From assembly GCA_002898255.1 (NCBI GenBank), contig BEIE01000001.1, forward strand, positions 496,001-560,000: a DNA stretch of 64,000 nt, given 5' to 3'. Of this stretch, positions 45,899-56,291 are shown in pieces; the stretch's first letter is position 1; the number at the start of each line of letters is the position of its first letter. The translations under genes were made by a program, and so were the position numbers. The notes beneath the pieces are model-generated. The model was given only the letters and a program-made list of their open reading frames with translations, did no database searches and was not told where the DNA came from. This DNA comes from a bacterium HR28 (lineage in GTDB: Bacteria; Chloroflexota; Chloroflexia; Thermomicrobiales; Thermomicrobiaceae).

Positions 45899-47896
45899 AT
45901 GCCTCGGGATCTCCCAATTGGGAACGGCCGTCTGCTTCTCGCTTTCGACCGGACTTATACCCTCCGCGACGTGTACTATCCCCGAGTGGGCCAAGAGAAT
46001 CATACCCAGGGGCGTCTCAACCGTTTTGGAGTTTGGTGTGATGGGGAGTTCGCGTGGCTCTCCGACGAGGGATGGGTGCGCGAGCTCCGCTATGAGGAAG
46101 GAACGCTGGTCACCGATGTGCGTCTCCGGCATCTGCGGCTTGGTCTCTCCCTGCATATCTGCGACGCTGTCGGACTTGAGGACGATCTGTGGATCCGCCA
46201 GGTCACGGTACGGGACGAGCGTGGCACCGCACGGCAAGTCCGCCTCTTCCTGCATTTCGATGGCCATCTTTGGGGGTACGCTGACGGTGAGACGGTCTAC
46301 TATGAGCCGACGGCGCGGGCACTCGTCCACTACAAGGGCAAGCGGTATTTCTGGTTCTCCGGCTGGGCGGGTGATCGCCCGGGATATCACTGTTTCGCCT
46401 GTGGAAACAAGGCGTTCCGTGGCCACGAGGGGACGTGGCGCGATGCCGAGGACGGACAGCTCAGTGGGAATCCGATCGCACAAGGGTCGGTCGACTCAAT
46501 CGGTGGCTTGGAATTCTCGCTTCCCGCCGGTGGCACAGTGACCGTGACCTTTTGGATGGCGGCTGGGCTCCGCTTTGCGGATGTCTACCGGCTGCACCAG
46601 ACAGTACTGCAGCATGGCCCTGACGCGCTGCTCACCCGCGTCCGGCGGTACTGGCGGAGCTGGATTGAGCCAGACCCGCCGCGACTCGCAATACTGCCCG
46701 TCCCTCTCCAGCGACTCTATCGCCAGAGTCTTTTGATCCTCCGCACACAAATCGACGAGGGGGGAGCGATTCTGGCTGCGAACGACTCGGATATCCTGCA
46801 GTTTGGGCGCGATACCTACAGCTACGTCTGGCCGCGGGATGGCGCGCTGATCGCCGAGGCGCTCCTTGACGCAGGCTATCCAGAGCTGGCGCGCCGCTTC
46901 TTCGTGTTCATGGGAGGACTGGTGACACACTATGGGTTCTTCCTCCACAAGTACAATCCGGACGGTTCAGCTGGCTCGAGTTGGCATCCCTGGGCCGGCC
47001 CGTCGGGTGAACTCCAATTCCCAATTCAAGAGGACAGCACCGCGCTCGTCCTGGCGGCGCTCTGGAAGTACTACCGGAAGACGCGGGACCTCGAGCTCCT
47101 GCGAGAACTCTACAGTCCGATGGTCGTCCCTTGTGCCCGCTTCCTCGCTTCCTACCGCGATCCTGTGACTGGCCTGCCGGCACCGTCCTACGACCTTTGG
47201 GAAGAGCGGCGCGGAATCCATGCGTTCACCGTTGCAGCCGTCTTTGCGGGCCTTCGTGCGGCGGCACAGTTGGCACGGATTTTTGGTGATGATCAATTTG
47301 CTGACACGTGGGAACGGGCAGCCAACGATATGCGGGACGCTGCGTTGCGCTACCTCTACCGCCCGGAACTCGGACGGTTCGCACGCACACTCACGGTCGG
47401 ACCCAGCGGTGACGTTCAACCAGATCCGACGCTGGACTCCAGTCTTGCGGGACTCTTTCTCTTCGGTCTCTTCTCTCCTCGCGATCCCCGTATTGTCGCA
47501 ACGATGCGGGCGATCGAAGAGCGGCTGTGGGTCAAGACGCCGGTCGGCGGTGTCGCTCGCTATGAGGATGACTACTACTATCAGATGAGCCGAGATCTGG
47601 AACGTGTTCCCGGTAACCCGTGGTTCATTTGCACGCTCTGGCTGGCGGAGTGGCATATCGCCCGAGCCGTTTCGCCCGGAGAACTTGGGCGGGCGCTGGA
47701 GCTTCTCGAGTGGGTCGTGACCCATGCTCTACCCAGCGGGGTACTGGCCGAGCAGGTTCATCCGGAGACCGGCGAGCCGCTCTCGGTGAGCCCCTTGAGC
47801 TGGAGTCACGGGACGTTCATCGAGACTGTCTTGCAGTATCTGGAACGCGAGGGCCAGCTCGCGGCTGCAGGCTGGCCCTCGTTCCTTGCTCCCTAA
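45899..47896 (+). CDS. Glycoside hydrolase family 15 (glucoamylase-like)
   Basis: 665 residues, no signal peptide. N-terminal beta-sandwich (about 1-260), then an (alpha/alpha)6 barrel. DTYSYVWPRDGALIAEALLDAG is the GH15 substrate-site motif; YDLWEERRGIHAFTVAAV carries the general-acid Glu and LAEQVHPETGEP...PLSWSHGTFIETV the general-base Glu. Likely releases glucose from glucans or maltooligosaccharides in the cytoplasm; trehalase or dextranase activity is possible in this family. ATG 45899 is seven bases after AGGA; a TTG two codons earlier is possible. Confidence 0.93.
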   Translation: MPRDLPIGNGRLLLAFDRTYTLRDVYYPRVGQENHTQGRLNRFGVWCDGEFAWLSDEGWVRELRYEEGTLVTDVRLRHLRLGLSLHICDAVGLEDDLWIRQVTVRDERGTARQVRLFLHFDGHLWGYADGETVYYEPTARALVHYKGKRYFWFSGWAGDRPGYHCFACGNKAFRGHEGTWRDAEDGQLSGNPIAQGSVDSIGGLEFSLPAGGTVTVTFWMAAGLRFADVYRLHQTVLQHGPDALLTRVRRYWRSWIEPDPPRLAILPVPLQRLYRQSLLILRTQIDEGGAILAANDSDILQFGRDTYSYVWPRDGALIAEALLDAGYPELARRFFVFMGGLVTHYGFFLHKYNPDGSAGSSWHPWAGPSGELQFPIQEDSTALVLAALWKYYRKTRDLELLRELYSPMVVPCARFLASYRDPVTGLPAPSYDLWEERRGIHAFTVAAVFAGLRAAAQLARIFGDDQFADTWERAANDMRDAALRYLYRPELGRFARTLTVGPSGDVQPDPTLDSSLAGLFLFGLFSPRDPRIVATMRAIEERLWVKTPVGGVARYEDDYYYQMSRDLERVPGNPWFICTLWLAEWHIARAVSPGELGRALELLEWVVTHALPSGVLAEQVHPETGEPLSVSPLSWSHGTFIETVLQYLEREGQLAAAGWPSFLAP

Positions 47897-47918
47897 GTAA
47901 TGCGAAGCAATCGGTCGT

Positions 47919-49424
47919 TCACCGTCCCGGAGGCCAGTTGCCGTACCAATCGAAGCGCTGCTCGCTGAGTCCAACCACCACGTTCTTGACCTGCGTATAG
48001 AGGTCAAGAGCGTGCCGTGAGAGCTCACGACCGATCCCGCTCTGCTTGAAGCCGCCGAACGGCGCTTCCGGTGGATTGACGACCGGATAGTTGATGCTGA
48101 TGTTGCCAGCCTTGATCCGCGCGGCGAGGCGATGGGCACGCTTGATATCGTTTGTCCAGATTGTTGCTGCCAGCCCATAGATCGTAGCGTTGGCGATCTC
48201 CACGGCCTCGTCCTCGGTGCGGAAGGGGATCACCGAGAGCACCGGGCCAAACACTTCCTCCCGAGCGATCGTCATCTGCGGCTGAACGTCGTCGAAGATA
48301 GTCGGTTCGACGAAGTTCCCTCGCTGAAGTGCGGGATCATCTGGTCGCTTGCCACCGAGGCGAAGTGTTGCGCCCTCGCTCTTGGCGCGCTCCACGTAGC
48401 TCAGCACACGCTCGCACTGCCGCTGCGAAACGAGTGGACCGAGTTGGGTATTCTCATCGAGCGGGTCACCAATCCGGAGCTGACTGGCCTTGCGCAGGAA
48501 TTCGTCCATGAAGCGATCATGGATCGACTCGTGAAGCAGCAGGCGCGTTCGTGCTGTGCAGCGCTGACCAGCATTGGAAAAGATCGCAAACAGCGAGCCG
48601 TTGACTGCCTCCTCCAGATCGGCGTCTGGGAACACGATGTTCGGGGACTTGCCACCGAGTTCGAGGGAGACCTTCTTGATTGTCCCTGCGCTCAGCCGCA
48701 GGATTTCACGCCCTGTCTCTGTCTCGCCGGTGAAAGCGATCTTGTCGACAAGCGGATGCTCGCAGATTGCTGCGCCGACCTCACTGCCCGGCCCAGTGAG
48801 GACATTGACAACACCTTCCGGAATTCCCGCTTCCAAACAGATCTGTCCAAGAACGAGCGCGGTGATCGGGGTGTAACTAGCAGGCTTGAGAACGACCGTG
48901 TTCCCCGCTGCCAGGGCTGGTGCAAGCTTCCAGGCTGCCATCAAGATCGGGAAGTTCCACGGGATAATCTGACCGCAGACGCCATATGGCTCACGCACCG
49001 TGTAGTCGAGCAGCGGTCCATTCATGGGGATCGTCTCGCCCCAGATCTGGCCCGCGAGATTAGCATAGTAGTCAAAGCAATTTGCCGCTGACGCCACATC
49101 CATACGTGACTCGACGATGATCTTCCCACAATTGAGCGTCTCCAACCGGGCGAGTTCGTCCAATCGCTCCCGGAGGAGTTCTGCAACCTTGCGCAACCGC
49201 CGGGCTCGCTCGTTCGGCGTCATGCGGCCCCAAGGCCCTTCGTCAAAGGCACGCCGGGCGGCGCGGACGGCCCGGTCCACATCTTCGCGTCCGGCCTTGG
49301 CGACGTAGCCGATGACTTCGTTCGTCGCTGGGTTGTAGGTGGGGAATGTCTCGCCACTTGCAGCCGGCACGAACTGACCGTCAATCAGAAGGTGATACGT
49401 CCGGATGCCAGCTTCGATCGCCAT
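47919..49424 (-). CDS. NAD(P)-dependent aldehyde dehydrogenase
   Basis: 501 residues of the ALDH superfamily, betaine/phenylacetaldehyde-type. PWNFPILMAAWKLAPALAAGNTVVLKPA, FTGETETGREIL, LELGGKSPNIVF (general-base Glu), FSNAGQRCTARTRLLL (catalytic Cys) and EEVFGPVLSVIPF are all present. Oxidises an aldehyde to the acid; substrate unknown. ATG 49424 follows GGAGGG; a long frame upstream to 49667 is spurious. Convergent with the glucoamylase gene. Confidence 0.93.
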   Translation of the reverse strand: MAIEAGIRTYHLLIDGQFVPAASGETFPTYNPATNEVIGYVAKAGREDVDRAVRAARRAFDEGPWGRMTPNERARRLRKVAELLRERLDELARLETLNCGKIIVESRMDVASAANCFDYYANLAGQIWGETIPMNGPLLDYTVREPYGVCGQIIPWNFPILMAAWKLAPALAAGNTVVLKPASYTPITALVLGQICLEAGIPEGVVNVLTGPGSEVGAAICEHPLVDKIAFTGETETGREILRLSAGTIKKVSLELGGKSPNIVFPDADLEEAVNGSLFAIFSNAGQRCTARTRLLLHESIHDRFMDEFLRKASQLRIGDPLDENTQLGPLVSQRQCERVLSYVERAKSEGATLRLGGKRPDDPALQRGNFVEPTIFDDVQPQMTIAREEVFGPVLSVIPFRTEDEAVEIANATIYGLAATIWTNDIKRAHRLAARIKAGNISINYPVVNPPEAPFGGFKQSGIGRELSRHALDLYTQVKNVVVGLSEQRFDWYGNWPPGR

Positions 49425-49512
49425 TGCGATCCCTCCTGTCCAAACGCTGCCACGATGAACCGCCGTACAGGATGGTACGGCGGTGACATCGTAGCAAGCC
49501 GGATGCGATTGG

Positions 49513-49788
49513 TCACTGGGATGGCGGCGTGAACACGATGTTCCACGGCTTGAGTTGGACTTCTTGGAAGACTCCCGCTTCGAAGAACGGGTCGCCCTCG
49601 ATGAGCTTGCGTGCCTCTTCTTCTGTGTCCGCCTCATAGATAATGAGTGCGCCGCTATCGTCGACAAACGGGCCGGATGCCCAGAGCTTGCCTTGCTCGC
49701 GCAAGGAGCGTAGGTACTGCCGGTGGACCGGGCGAACTTCCTGGATCTTTTCGGGATTGCCGTACCGGATGACTGCTGCCCAGAGCAT
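49513..49788 (-). CDS. YciI-like protein
   Basis: 91 residues, ferredoxin-like alpha/beta barrel of the YciI family: VRPVHRQYLRSLREQGKLWASGPFVDDSGALIIYE (in pieces) with the conserved His and Asp, and DPFFEAGVFQEVQLKPW. Family members are poorly understood; some have dehydrochlorinase-like activity. ATG 49788 follows GAAGGGAG. The preceding phoU stop lies within its leader, so it is likely the tail of the pst operon. Confidence 0.88.
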   Translation of the reverse strand: MLWAAVIRYGNPEKIQEVRPVHRQYLRSLREQGKLWASGPFVDDSGALIIYEADTEEEARKLIEGDPFFEAGVFQEVQLKPWNIVFTPPSQ

Positions 49789-49802
49789 CGCGAGCTCCCT
49801 TC

Positions 49803-50519
49803 TCATTCGACATCAAACTCGGCACCACGCTCACCAGCATAATCTGGTTCAGCGGGACTGACGAGTGCCCGCGGATCCCCCGTGATAACAAAGGCGACCC
49901 GCTCACAGATGTTTGTCACCCGGTCGGCGATCCGCTCCAGGTTGTGCGCAGCCCACAAGAGCAATGTGGCTCGCTCAATCGTCCGCGGGTCACTCATCAT
50001 GTAGGTGAGCAATTCGCGGTACACCTGATCATAGAGGGCGTCAACCTCATCGTCACGACGCCAGATTGCCCGACAACGCTCCAAATCCATCTCGATAAAT
50101 GCGTCGAGGGCCTGTCGCAACATATCGATCGAGATCTCGGCCATGCGGGGAATGTCGATCAGCGGTTTGAGAGGTGGCCAGGCACTGAGGCGAATCGCGA
50201 TCTTCGCCAGTCCTTCGGCATAGTCGCCGATTCGCTCGAGTTCGCTAATGATGAACAGTGTCGCAGCGATGATCCGGAGGTCAGTGGCCATCGGCTGTTG
50301 CGTTGCGATGAGGAGAAGCGCACGTTCCTCCAACGCATAGCTGCGCTCGTCAATCTCGCGGTCGCGCTCGATAATGCTTTGCGCGAGGGACACGTCGTAA
50401 CGCTTCAACGCTTCGACGGCGCGTTCGACCGCTTTCTCGACCATACTGCCGAGGTTGAGTACTTCTTGGCGCAGGGTCTGCAGGTCGCGCTCGAATTCCG
50501 CACGCGCTCGAGTTGCCAT
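49803..50519 (-). CDS. phoU: Phosphate signalling protein PhoU
   Basis: 238 residues made of two three-helix PhoU repeats: LGSMVEKAVERAVEAL and ITAT-like TDLRIIAATLFIISELERIGDYAEGLA, then DPRTIERATLLLWAAHNLERIADRVTNICERVAFVITG. The E-R-I-x-D metal motifs are intact in both halves. It dampens PstSCAB transport and represses Pho signalling when phosphate is sufficient. ATG 50519. 117 bp after pstB2. Confidence 0.95.
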   Translation of the reverse strand: MATRARAEFERDLQTLRQEVLNLGSMVEKAVERAVEALKRYDVSLAQSIIERDREIDERSYALEERALLLIATQQPMATDLRIIAATLFIISELERIGDYAEGLAKIAIRLSAWPPLKPLIDIPRMAEISIDMLRQALDAFIEMDLERCRAIWRRDDEVDALYDQVYRELLTYMMSDPRTIERATLLLWAAHNLERIADRVTNICERVAFVITGDPRALVSPAEPDYAGERGAEFDVE

Positions 50520-50636
50520 CTCGATGCCTCGCTTTCGCTCCCGGTGGATACGTCGATCACGTATCCACGCTCGCTTCAGGACACGGCAGACGATCCGCGA
50601 AGTGTGACAAGTGTACGCCGAAAATGCAACCGAGTA

Positions 50637-51488
50637 CTATCCGATCTTTCCAGTGATGTAGTCCTCGGTCTCCTTACGCTTCGGATTCGTGAAGATCCGC
50701 TGCGCGGTGTCGAATTCAATCAAGCGTCCTGTACGATCCTCGCCGGCAAGGAGGAAGGCGACGTAGTCAGCGATGCGAGCAGCCTGCTGCATGTTGTGGG
50801 TGACGATCACGATCGTGTAGCGCTGCTTGAGTTCCCAGATCAACTCCTCAATGCGGTAGGTAGCGATCGGATCGAGCGCGCTCGTCGGCTCGTCCATCAG
50901 GAGAACGAGCGGCTCAACGGCGAGAGCACGAGCGATGCAGAGTCGTTGCTGCTGTCCACCGGAAAGCGAGCTGCCCGGAGCCTTGAGCTTGTCCTTCACC
51001 TCGTCCCAGAGGGCGGCGGCACGGAGACTCCGCTCGACGATCTCGTCTGCCTCGGCGCGGGAGAGGCGGGGACGGTGGAGTCGAACTCCTGCCAGGACGT
51101 TGTCGTAGATGGAGAGGGTCGGGAACGGGTTCGGTTTCTGAAAGACCATGCCGACCAACTGGCGCACCCGTGCCGGATCGACCCCCGGCTGGTAGATGTC
51201 AACACCTTCCAAGCGCACGCTCCCGGTCACCCGCGCGCCAGGTGTCAGCTCGTGCAGGCGGTTCAAGCAGCGAATGAAGGTCGATTTCCCGCACCCGGAG
51301 GGGCCGATGACCGCAGTGACTGCGCCGGGATGAATGGGAAGGGTGATTTCGGCCAGCGCTTGGAAACGTCCGTAGAAGGCGGAGAGCTGCTCCACGTCCA
51401 TGCCAGCAGCAGTCGGTGCCTGCACGCGGGTCGCTGCCTCGGCACGTGCCGCTTGCGCATTGGTCAGTGCGGCGATCGGGTCAGCCAT
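50637..51488 (-). CDS. pstB: Phosphate ABC transporter ATP-binding protein PstB, second copy
   Basis: 283 residues. Walker [22 protein letters not shown]-loop [11 protein letters not shown], signature [16 protein letters not shown], Walker [15 protein letters not shown] and the switch His in [14 protein letters not shown] ~30-residue Ala-rich N-terminal tail distinguishes it from the first copy. Energises phosphate import with PstC and PstA. ATG 51488 follows GGAGGAG eight bases away. 27 bp after the first pstB; two adjacent pstB genes occur in several bacteria. Confidence 0.95.
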   Translation of the reverse strand: MADPIAALTNAQAARAEAATRVQAPTAAGMDVEQLSAFYGRFQALAEITLPIHPGAVTAVIGPSGCGKSTFIRCLNRLHELTPGARVTGSVRLEGVDIYQPGVDPARVRQLVGMVFQKPNPFPTLSIYDNVLAGVRLHRPRLSRAEADEIVERSLRAAALWDEVKDKLKAPGSSLSGGQQQRLCIARALAVEPLVLLMDEPTSALDPIATYRIEELIWELKQRYTIVIVTHNMQQAARIADYVAFLLAGEDRTGRLIEFDTAQRIFTNPKRKETEDYITGKIG

Positions 51489-51515
51489 GAGCCGAACTCC
51501 TCCGTGGTCGGACGG

Positions 51516-52328
51516 TTACCCGATCCGACCAGTGATGTAGTCCTCGGTGCGTCGGTCGCGTGGGCGCAAGAAGAGCTCCCGAGTTGGGGCGTACTCGATC
51601 AACTCGCCGGTACGATCCTCCCCTGCCAGCATGAAGGCCGTATAGTGGGAGACGCGCGAGGCTTGCTGCATGTTGTGCGTGACGATGACGATCGTGTAGG
51701 TATGAGCAAGTTCGATCATCAAGTCCTCAATCCGCATGGTAGCGACCGGGTCGAGAGCTGAACAGGGCTCGTCCATGAGCAAGATCTGCGGCTCGAGTGC
51801 GATGGCGCGGGCAATACAAAGCCGCTGCTGCTGCCCGCCAGAGAGGGTGAGGGCGTTCTTTTGCAGCTTGTCTTTCACCTCATCCCATAGCGCAGCCTTG
51901 CGGAGAGCTTCTTCGACCCGAGCGGCGATATCTCCACGATATCCGTTCACGCGCAAGCCAAAAGCGACATTCTCGAAGATGCTCTTTGGGAAAGGATTCG
52001 GCTTCTGGAAGATCATCCCGATGTGGCGTCGCACCCAGACCGGATCGGTCGTCGGTGCGTAGAGGTCGATCTCTCCCCACCGTACCGAGCCTTCGACTCG
52101 CGCCTCTGGCGTCAGGTCATGCATCCGGTTGAGGGCACGCAAGAGTGTGCTCTTCCCACATCCCGAAGGCCCGATGATCGCGGTGATACGACGTGCAGGA
52201 ATCGTAAAGCTGACGTCACGAATGGCCTGGTGCCGGCCATACCAAACGCTGAGTCGCTCGATGCGGAGAGCTGAAGGCTCGCTTGGCTCGACGATGTAGC
52301 GGGCTGGTTCACGGGTGACCAGGGTCAT
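51516..52328 (-). CDS. pstB: Phosphate ABC transporter ATP-binding protein PstB, first copy
   Basis: 270 residues with Walker [22 protein letters not shown]-loop [15 protein letters not shown], signature [16 protein letters not shown], Walker [14 protein letters not shown] and [13 protein letters not shown]. The [14 protein letters not shown] block is typical of canonical PstB. ATG 52328 follows AAGGAGA. 14 bp after pstA. Confidence 0.96.
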   Translation of the reverse strand: MTLVTREPARYIVEPSEPSALRIERLSVWYGRHQAIRDVSFTIPARRITAIIGPSGCGKSTLLRALNRMHDLTPEARVEGSVRWGEIDLYAPTTDPVWVRRHIGMIFQKPNPFPKSIFENVAFGLRVNGYRGDIAARVEEALRKAALWDEVKDKLQKNALTLSGGQQQRLCIARAIALEPQILLMDEPCSALDPVATMRIEDLMIELAHTYTIVIVTHNMQQASRVSHYTAFMLAGEDRTGELIEYAPTRELFLRPRDRRTEDYITGRIG

Positions 52329-52342
52329 GAGACTGCTCTCCT

Positions 52343-53239
52343 TCAGAAGCGGATACGGCGTTGCAGGCGTGCGCGCAGGAAGATAGCGAGCCCGTTGAAG
52401 AGTAACAGCACGGCGAGCAGCACGATAATGCCTCCAGCTGCTCGTTCATGGAAGGCCGCTTGCGGCCGCGAAATCCAGTTAAAGATCTGAATCGGAAGCA
52501 CAGTGAACGGGTCGAACAAGCTCTTGGGCGTGAACGCCACGTAGGTCAAGGCCCCGATGGTGATGAGCGGTGCTGTCTCGCCGATGGCGCGTGCTAAGGC
52601 AAGGATCGTCCCGGTGAGGATACCGGGAAGGGCAGCAGGCAAAACGAAGTGCCGCACTGTCTGCCAATGGGACGCACCAAGGGCCAGTCCTGCCTCACGG
52701 ATCGAGGGTGGGACCGCTCGCAAGGCCTCGCGCGAGGCGATGATGATGATCGGTAAGACGAGGAGGCTCAACGTCAAGGCACCTGCGATGAGGCTTCTCC
52801 CAAGCATGAAGGTCCGTACAAAGACACCAACTCCCAGGAGGCCATATACGATCGAAGGAACTGCGGCGAGATTGGAGATATTGACCTCGATAATCGCCGT
52901 GAGCCGGTTCCGCGGCGCGAACTCTTCGAGATAGATCGCTGCCGCGACACCGAGCGGGAAGGCGATGATGGCAACCAGAATCAGGATGTAGAAGGTCCCA
53001 ACTAACGCTGAGCGAATGCCTGCTTGTTCGGGGCGCCGCGAGGGGTAACTTGTCAAGAAGTCCCAGGAAAGGACGTGCCAACCATCGCGCACAACATCAG
53101 CGATGAGCAGTCCGAGTGTTGTGAGCCCGATGATGATTGCCAGCGCGCTGAGAATGCCGAATAGCGTACCGAGCCGCTTACGCAGGGCCAGGCGCGGAGT
53201 GAACTCTCGATCGATCGGCAGGACTTCGTGCACTGTCAC
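52343..53239 (-). CDS. pstA: Phosphate ABC transporter permease PstA
   Basis: 298 residues, six membrane helices (first about 28-50). Permease signature [29 protein letters not shown], and [14 protein letters not shown] of PstA. GTG start overlaps the pstC stop by four bases. Forms the phosphate channel with PstC. Confidence 0.95.
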   Translation of the reverse strand: MTVHEVLPIDREFTPRLALRKRLGTLFGILSALAIIIGLTTLGLLIADVVRDGWHVLSWDFLTSYPSRRPEQAGIRSALVGTFYILILVAIIAFPLGVAAAIYLEEFAPRNRLTAIIEVNISNLAAVPSIVYGLLGVGVFVRTFMLGRSLIAGALTLSLLVLPIIIIASREALRAVPPSIREAGLALGASHWQTVRHFVLPAALPGILTGTILALARAIGETAPLITIGALTYVAFTPKSLFDPFTVLPIQIFNWISRPQAAFHERAAGGIIVLLAVLLLFNGLAIFLRARLQRRIRF

Positions 53240-54210
53240 TCGTAAACCTCCCGGAAGCGCTGGAGGAAGCGGTAACTCAAGAGGTTCAGCACCATGGTGA
53301 TGAGAAAAAGTGTTGTTCCCACGGCAAAGATCGTCTGGTACTCGAGCGATCCATGTGGAGTGTCACCCAGACTTACCTGGACGATGTAGGCAGTCATTGT
53401 TTCCATTGCCACGAGTGGATTCAGCGTGAGGCGGGGTACTTGTCCCATCGCGATAGCAACGATCATCGTCTCGCCGATCGCGCGCGAGATTGCCAGGATA
53501 AATGCTGCCACAATACCGGAAAGCGACGAGGGGACAACGACACGCCAGACGACCTCGAGTTTGGTTGCTCCGAGTGCATAGGCACCTTCGCGCAGGCTCT
53601 GGGGCACAGCACGCATCGCGTCTTCGGACAGCGAAGCGACGAGCGGTAGGATCATGATGCCCATGACGAGTCCAGCAGATAGTGCATTGAATACCTCGAG
53701 TTGCGGGATGAAGCGCTTAAGGAGCGGTGTCACGAAGAGCAAAGCGAAGTACCCGTACACTACTGTCGGCACACCAGCTAGGATCTCCAAAATCGGCTTC
53801 ACGATGCTGGCGAGGCGTGGAGAAGCGTATTCCGAGAGCCCGATCGCAGCGAGAAGTCCGAGCGGTAATGCAACAAGCATGGCGATGGCCGAGACAAGCA
53901 GTGTGGCGGTGAGTAGCGGCCAAATACCAAAGTGTTTCTCAGTGAAGAGTGGCGTCCACTGCGTGTCAGTGAGGAAGTCAATAAGCGATACTCTCTGAAA
54001 GAAATGGAATGTCTCAATGCTGAGCGTGTAGATGATCCCGATCGTCGTCGCAACTGAGATCAGTGCGGAGAGGAAGAGTAGACTGAGGATGATCGACTCG
54101 CGGAGACGACGTATCCGATCGACCCGTTGAGTTCCGGTGAGAAGACGCAGAATCCATTCTCGACGCTCCGCAGGAGTCGTCACCGGCGCCAGAAAGGGTT
54201 CGGTCGTCAC
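53236..54210 (-). CDS. pstC: Phosphate ABC transporter permease PstC
   Basis: 324 residues with six membrane helices after a ~40-residue polar N-terminus. FFTDTQW-like [57 protein letters not shown] and [14 protein letters not shown] identify PstC. Overlaps pstA by four bases. A hairpin separates it from pstS. Confidence 0.95.
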   Translation of the reverse strand: MTTEPFLAPVTTPAERREWILRLLTGTQRVDRIRRLRESIILSLLFLSALISVATTIGIIYTLSIETFHFFQRVSLIDFLTDTQWTPLFTEKHFGIWPLLTATLLVSAIAMLVALPLGLLAAIGLSEYASPRLASIVKPILEILAGVPTVVYGYFALLFVTPLLKRFIPQLEVFNALSAGLVMGIMILPLVASLSEDAMRAVPQSLREGAYALGATKLEVVWRVVVPSSLSGIVAAFILAISRAIGETMIVAIAMGQVPRLTLNPLVAMETMTAYIVQVSLGDTPHGSLEYQTIFAVGTTLFLITMVLNLLSYRFLQRFREVYE

Positions 54211-54237
54211 CTCGTCACCTCGCTGCGCAGCAATCGA

Positions 54238-54269
54238 CCGCGAGCGAGGGATTCAACCCTCGCTCGCGG
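54238..54269 (-). repeat. Hairpin in the pstS-pstC gap
   Basis: 13-bp perfect stem (CCGCGAGCGAGGG with CCCTCGCTCGCGG, 6-nt loop) 31 bp after the pstS stop. No T-run follows in the transcript direction. Such elements usually protect the pstS message and reduce read-through, giving more binding protein than permease. Confidence 0.7.
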
Positions 54270-54300
54270 ATTGTACCCGGTCACCCGGGGGCGCCGGAAG

Positions 54301-55437
54301 TTACTCCTCACGCTTCAGCACGTCCTCGATCGAGACGCCAACTTCAACACCTTTAAAGACGGAACCCGTTTTGCGATCCTGGAAGCGCTTCTTGGCGAGT
54401 TGGTACGCCTCGTCCGGCAGCGGAATATATCCGACCTCTTCAGCGAGCGTCGCTGCATTCTCTAGGTAAAACTCGACGAACGCTTCCACTTCCGGCCGAT
54501 CAGCTTGATCTCGCGCGACATAGATGAAGAGCGGCCGGGAGAGTGGCTGGTACTGCCCCGTTTTGACGGTTTCCAGGCTTGGCTCGACTGGTTGGCCTGT
54601 CTTGGGGTTGACGATCGGGACGATCTTCACCTTGCCCTGATTCTCAACGGCATAGGCTAAGCCGAAGTAGCCGAGGGCATTCTTATCACCAGCGACTCCC
54701 TGCACGAGCACGTTGTCGTCCTCCGAGGCGGTGTAGTCGCCACGGCTGGCGCCGGATTTCCCATTGATGGCCTCGGTGAAGTAGTCGAACGTTCCGGAGT
54801 CGGTGCCAGGTCCATAGAGGTTGAGAGGGGCGTCTGGCCACTCTGGCCGTACCTGGTTCCAGCGAGTGATCGTGCCTTGGGCTTCTGGTTGCCATATCTT
54901 CTTGAGGTCATCGACAGTGAGCTCTTTTACCCAATCGTTCTGGGGATTCACAACAACGGCAAGCCCATCGAAAGCGACCGGCAGCTCGATGAACTCTCGT
55001 CCATTCTGCTCGCAAGCTTGGAGTTCAGAATCCTTGATCGGGCGCGAGGCATCAGTGATATCGATCTCCTTATTGCAGAACTTCTGGAAGCCACCGCCGG
55101 TGCCGGAAATTCCAACCGTGACTTTGACATTGGGATACTGCTTCTGGAACTCCTCGGCGACGGCCTCCGAAATAGGGAAGACAGTACTGGATCCATCGAT
55201 AGCGATCGTCCCGCGGAGTTCTGCGGGTCGCGTCGGTGTCGCTACCGTCGCTGGTGTTTGTCCTGCTGCGGGGCTCGGGCCGGCCGCAGGCGTCTGTCCA
55301 GCGGGTGCTGCGGTCGGCGTTGCTCCCTCCCCGCGACACGCTGCGACCAGTGCGCTGGCTACCGGCATAGCCAGTCCGAGTGCAGCTACGCGGGTCATGA
55401 GCTGTCGCCGGCTCCAGCGGATCGGTGTCTCAGCCAT
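54301..55437 (-). CDS. pstS: Phosphate-binding lipoprotein PstS
   Basis: 378 residues. N-terminus [18 protein letters not shown] then ALVAACRG, a signal with a lipobox-like Cys at about 34 and twin-arginine flavour, followed by an Ala/Pro/Thr-rich linker. Binding-protein blocks [39 protein letters not shown] and [17 protein letters not shown] contain the Ser/Thr/Asp phosphate ligands. Captures phosphate outside the membrane. ATG 55437 overlaps the regulator gene end by eight bases. Confidence 0.95.
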   Translation of the reverse strand: MAETPIRWSRRQLMTRVAALGLAMPVASALVAACRGEGATPTAAPAGQTPAAGPSPAAGQTPATVATPTRPAELRGTIAIDGSSTVFPISEAVAEEFQKQYPNVKVTVGISGTGGGFQKFCNKEIDITDASRPIKDSELQACEQNGREFIELPVAFDGLAVVVNPQNDWVKELTVDDLKKIWQPEAQGTITRWNQVRPEWPDAPLNLYGPGTDSGTFDYFTEAINGKSGASRGDYTASEDDNVLVQGVAGDKNALGYFGLAYAVENQGKVKIVPIVNPKTGQPVEPSLETVKTGQYQPLSRPLFIYVARDQADRPEVEAFVEFYLENAATLAEEVGYIPLPDEAYQLAKKRFQDRKTGSVFKGVEVGVSIEDVLKREE

Positions 55438-56212
55438 GAGTTTCTCCCTCCTCGTCCTCGCTCAAAACGTCCTCTGTTCGCATCTCTGGAACGAACCGGT
55501 ATCCAATCCCATGCACGGTCTGAATGAGTCGTCCTCCTTCTGCCTCCCCTCCGAGTGCCTCGCGGATGCGATGCACATGCACATCGACATTCCGCAGGTC
55601 GACAATATCGCGGCCCCAGACGAGATCGAGCAGCTCCTGCCGTGTGCAGACCCGCCCGGCTCGCTCGACGAGTGCTGCCAGGAGCGCAAACTCGCGGGGG
55701 GCCAGCCGGATCTCGCGTCCGCGGTAGACGACGCGATGCTCGTCGCGGAAGATGACTAGGGTTCCCGCTGTCAAAACGTTTCCTGGCGAGGAGTCACCCC
55801 AGCGGCGCAGGAGGGCTTCTATTCGAGCGAAGAGTTCGCGTGTCCGGAACGGCTTCGTGACGTAGTCGTCGGCACCCGCTTGGAAGAGTGCCACGATGTC
55901 ATCCTCACTGTCCCGAGCCGTGAGAACGAGAATCGGCGCGCTCAACCACTTGCGGATCAACCGGCAGACGTCACGCCCGTCGATGCCAGGCAGCATGAGG
56001 TCAAGAACAATAAGGTCAGGGCGGACAGTTCGGGCAAGCATGATCGCCTGGCGCCCCTCGCTGGCGGTCCACACACTGTAGCCACGTTGCTGGAGGCTGT
56101 AGGCGAGGATCCGTGACAACGTCGGATCGTCCTCGACAACCAGGATGCGCTGTTGCGTGGTTGGGCTCGGCGCTGGGTTACCGGTCTGCACTGCTGTTCG
56201 TTCCTGCTGCAC
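55430..56212 (-). CDS. phoB: OmpR/PhoB-family response regulator of the phosphate operon
   Basis: 260 residues. Receiver (about 22-135) with [29 protein letters not shown] (phospho-Asp), LTARDSEDD and DDYVTKPF; C-terminal winged helix (about 155-250) with [25 protein letters not shown] and [14 protein letters not shown]. Heads the pst operon and lies directly behind a PHO box, so it probably activates its own operon under phosphate limitation. GTG 56212 follows GGAGG seven bases away. No histidine kinase is adjacent; the sensor must be elsewhere. Confidence 0.9.
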   Translation of the reverse strand: MQQERTAVQTGNPAPSPTTQQRILVVEDDPTLSRILAYSLQQRGYSVWTASEGRQAIMLARTVRPDLIVLDLMLPGIDGRDVCRLIRKWLSAPILVLTARDSEDDIVALFQAGADDYVTKPFRTRELFARIEALLRRWGDSSPGNVLTAGTLVIFRDEHRVVYRGREIRLAPREFALLAALVERAGRVCTRQELLDLVWGRDIVDLRNVDVHVHRIREALGGEAEGGRLIQTVHGIGYRFVPEMRTEDVLSEDEEGETHG

Positions 56213-56237
56213 CGGCCGTCCTCCATCCTCTGTTTGC

Positions 56238-56291
56238 AGTATAGGAAGCGGAGTTTAACCGCAGTTTCGCGCTACATTAACGTGGGTTGAA
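56238..56291 (-). promoter_or_regulatory. PHO box and -10 element of the phosphate operon
   Basis: On the minus strand four hexamers TTCAAC, TTAATG, CGAAAC, TTAAAC begin exactly 11 bp apart (plus-strand positions 86, 75, 64, 53 after 56200), followed by TATACT at 56243-56238. This is the arrangement of PhoP/PhoB boxes, in which the regulator replaces a -35 element. Confidence 0.8.
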
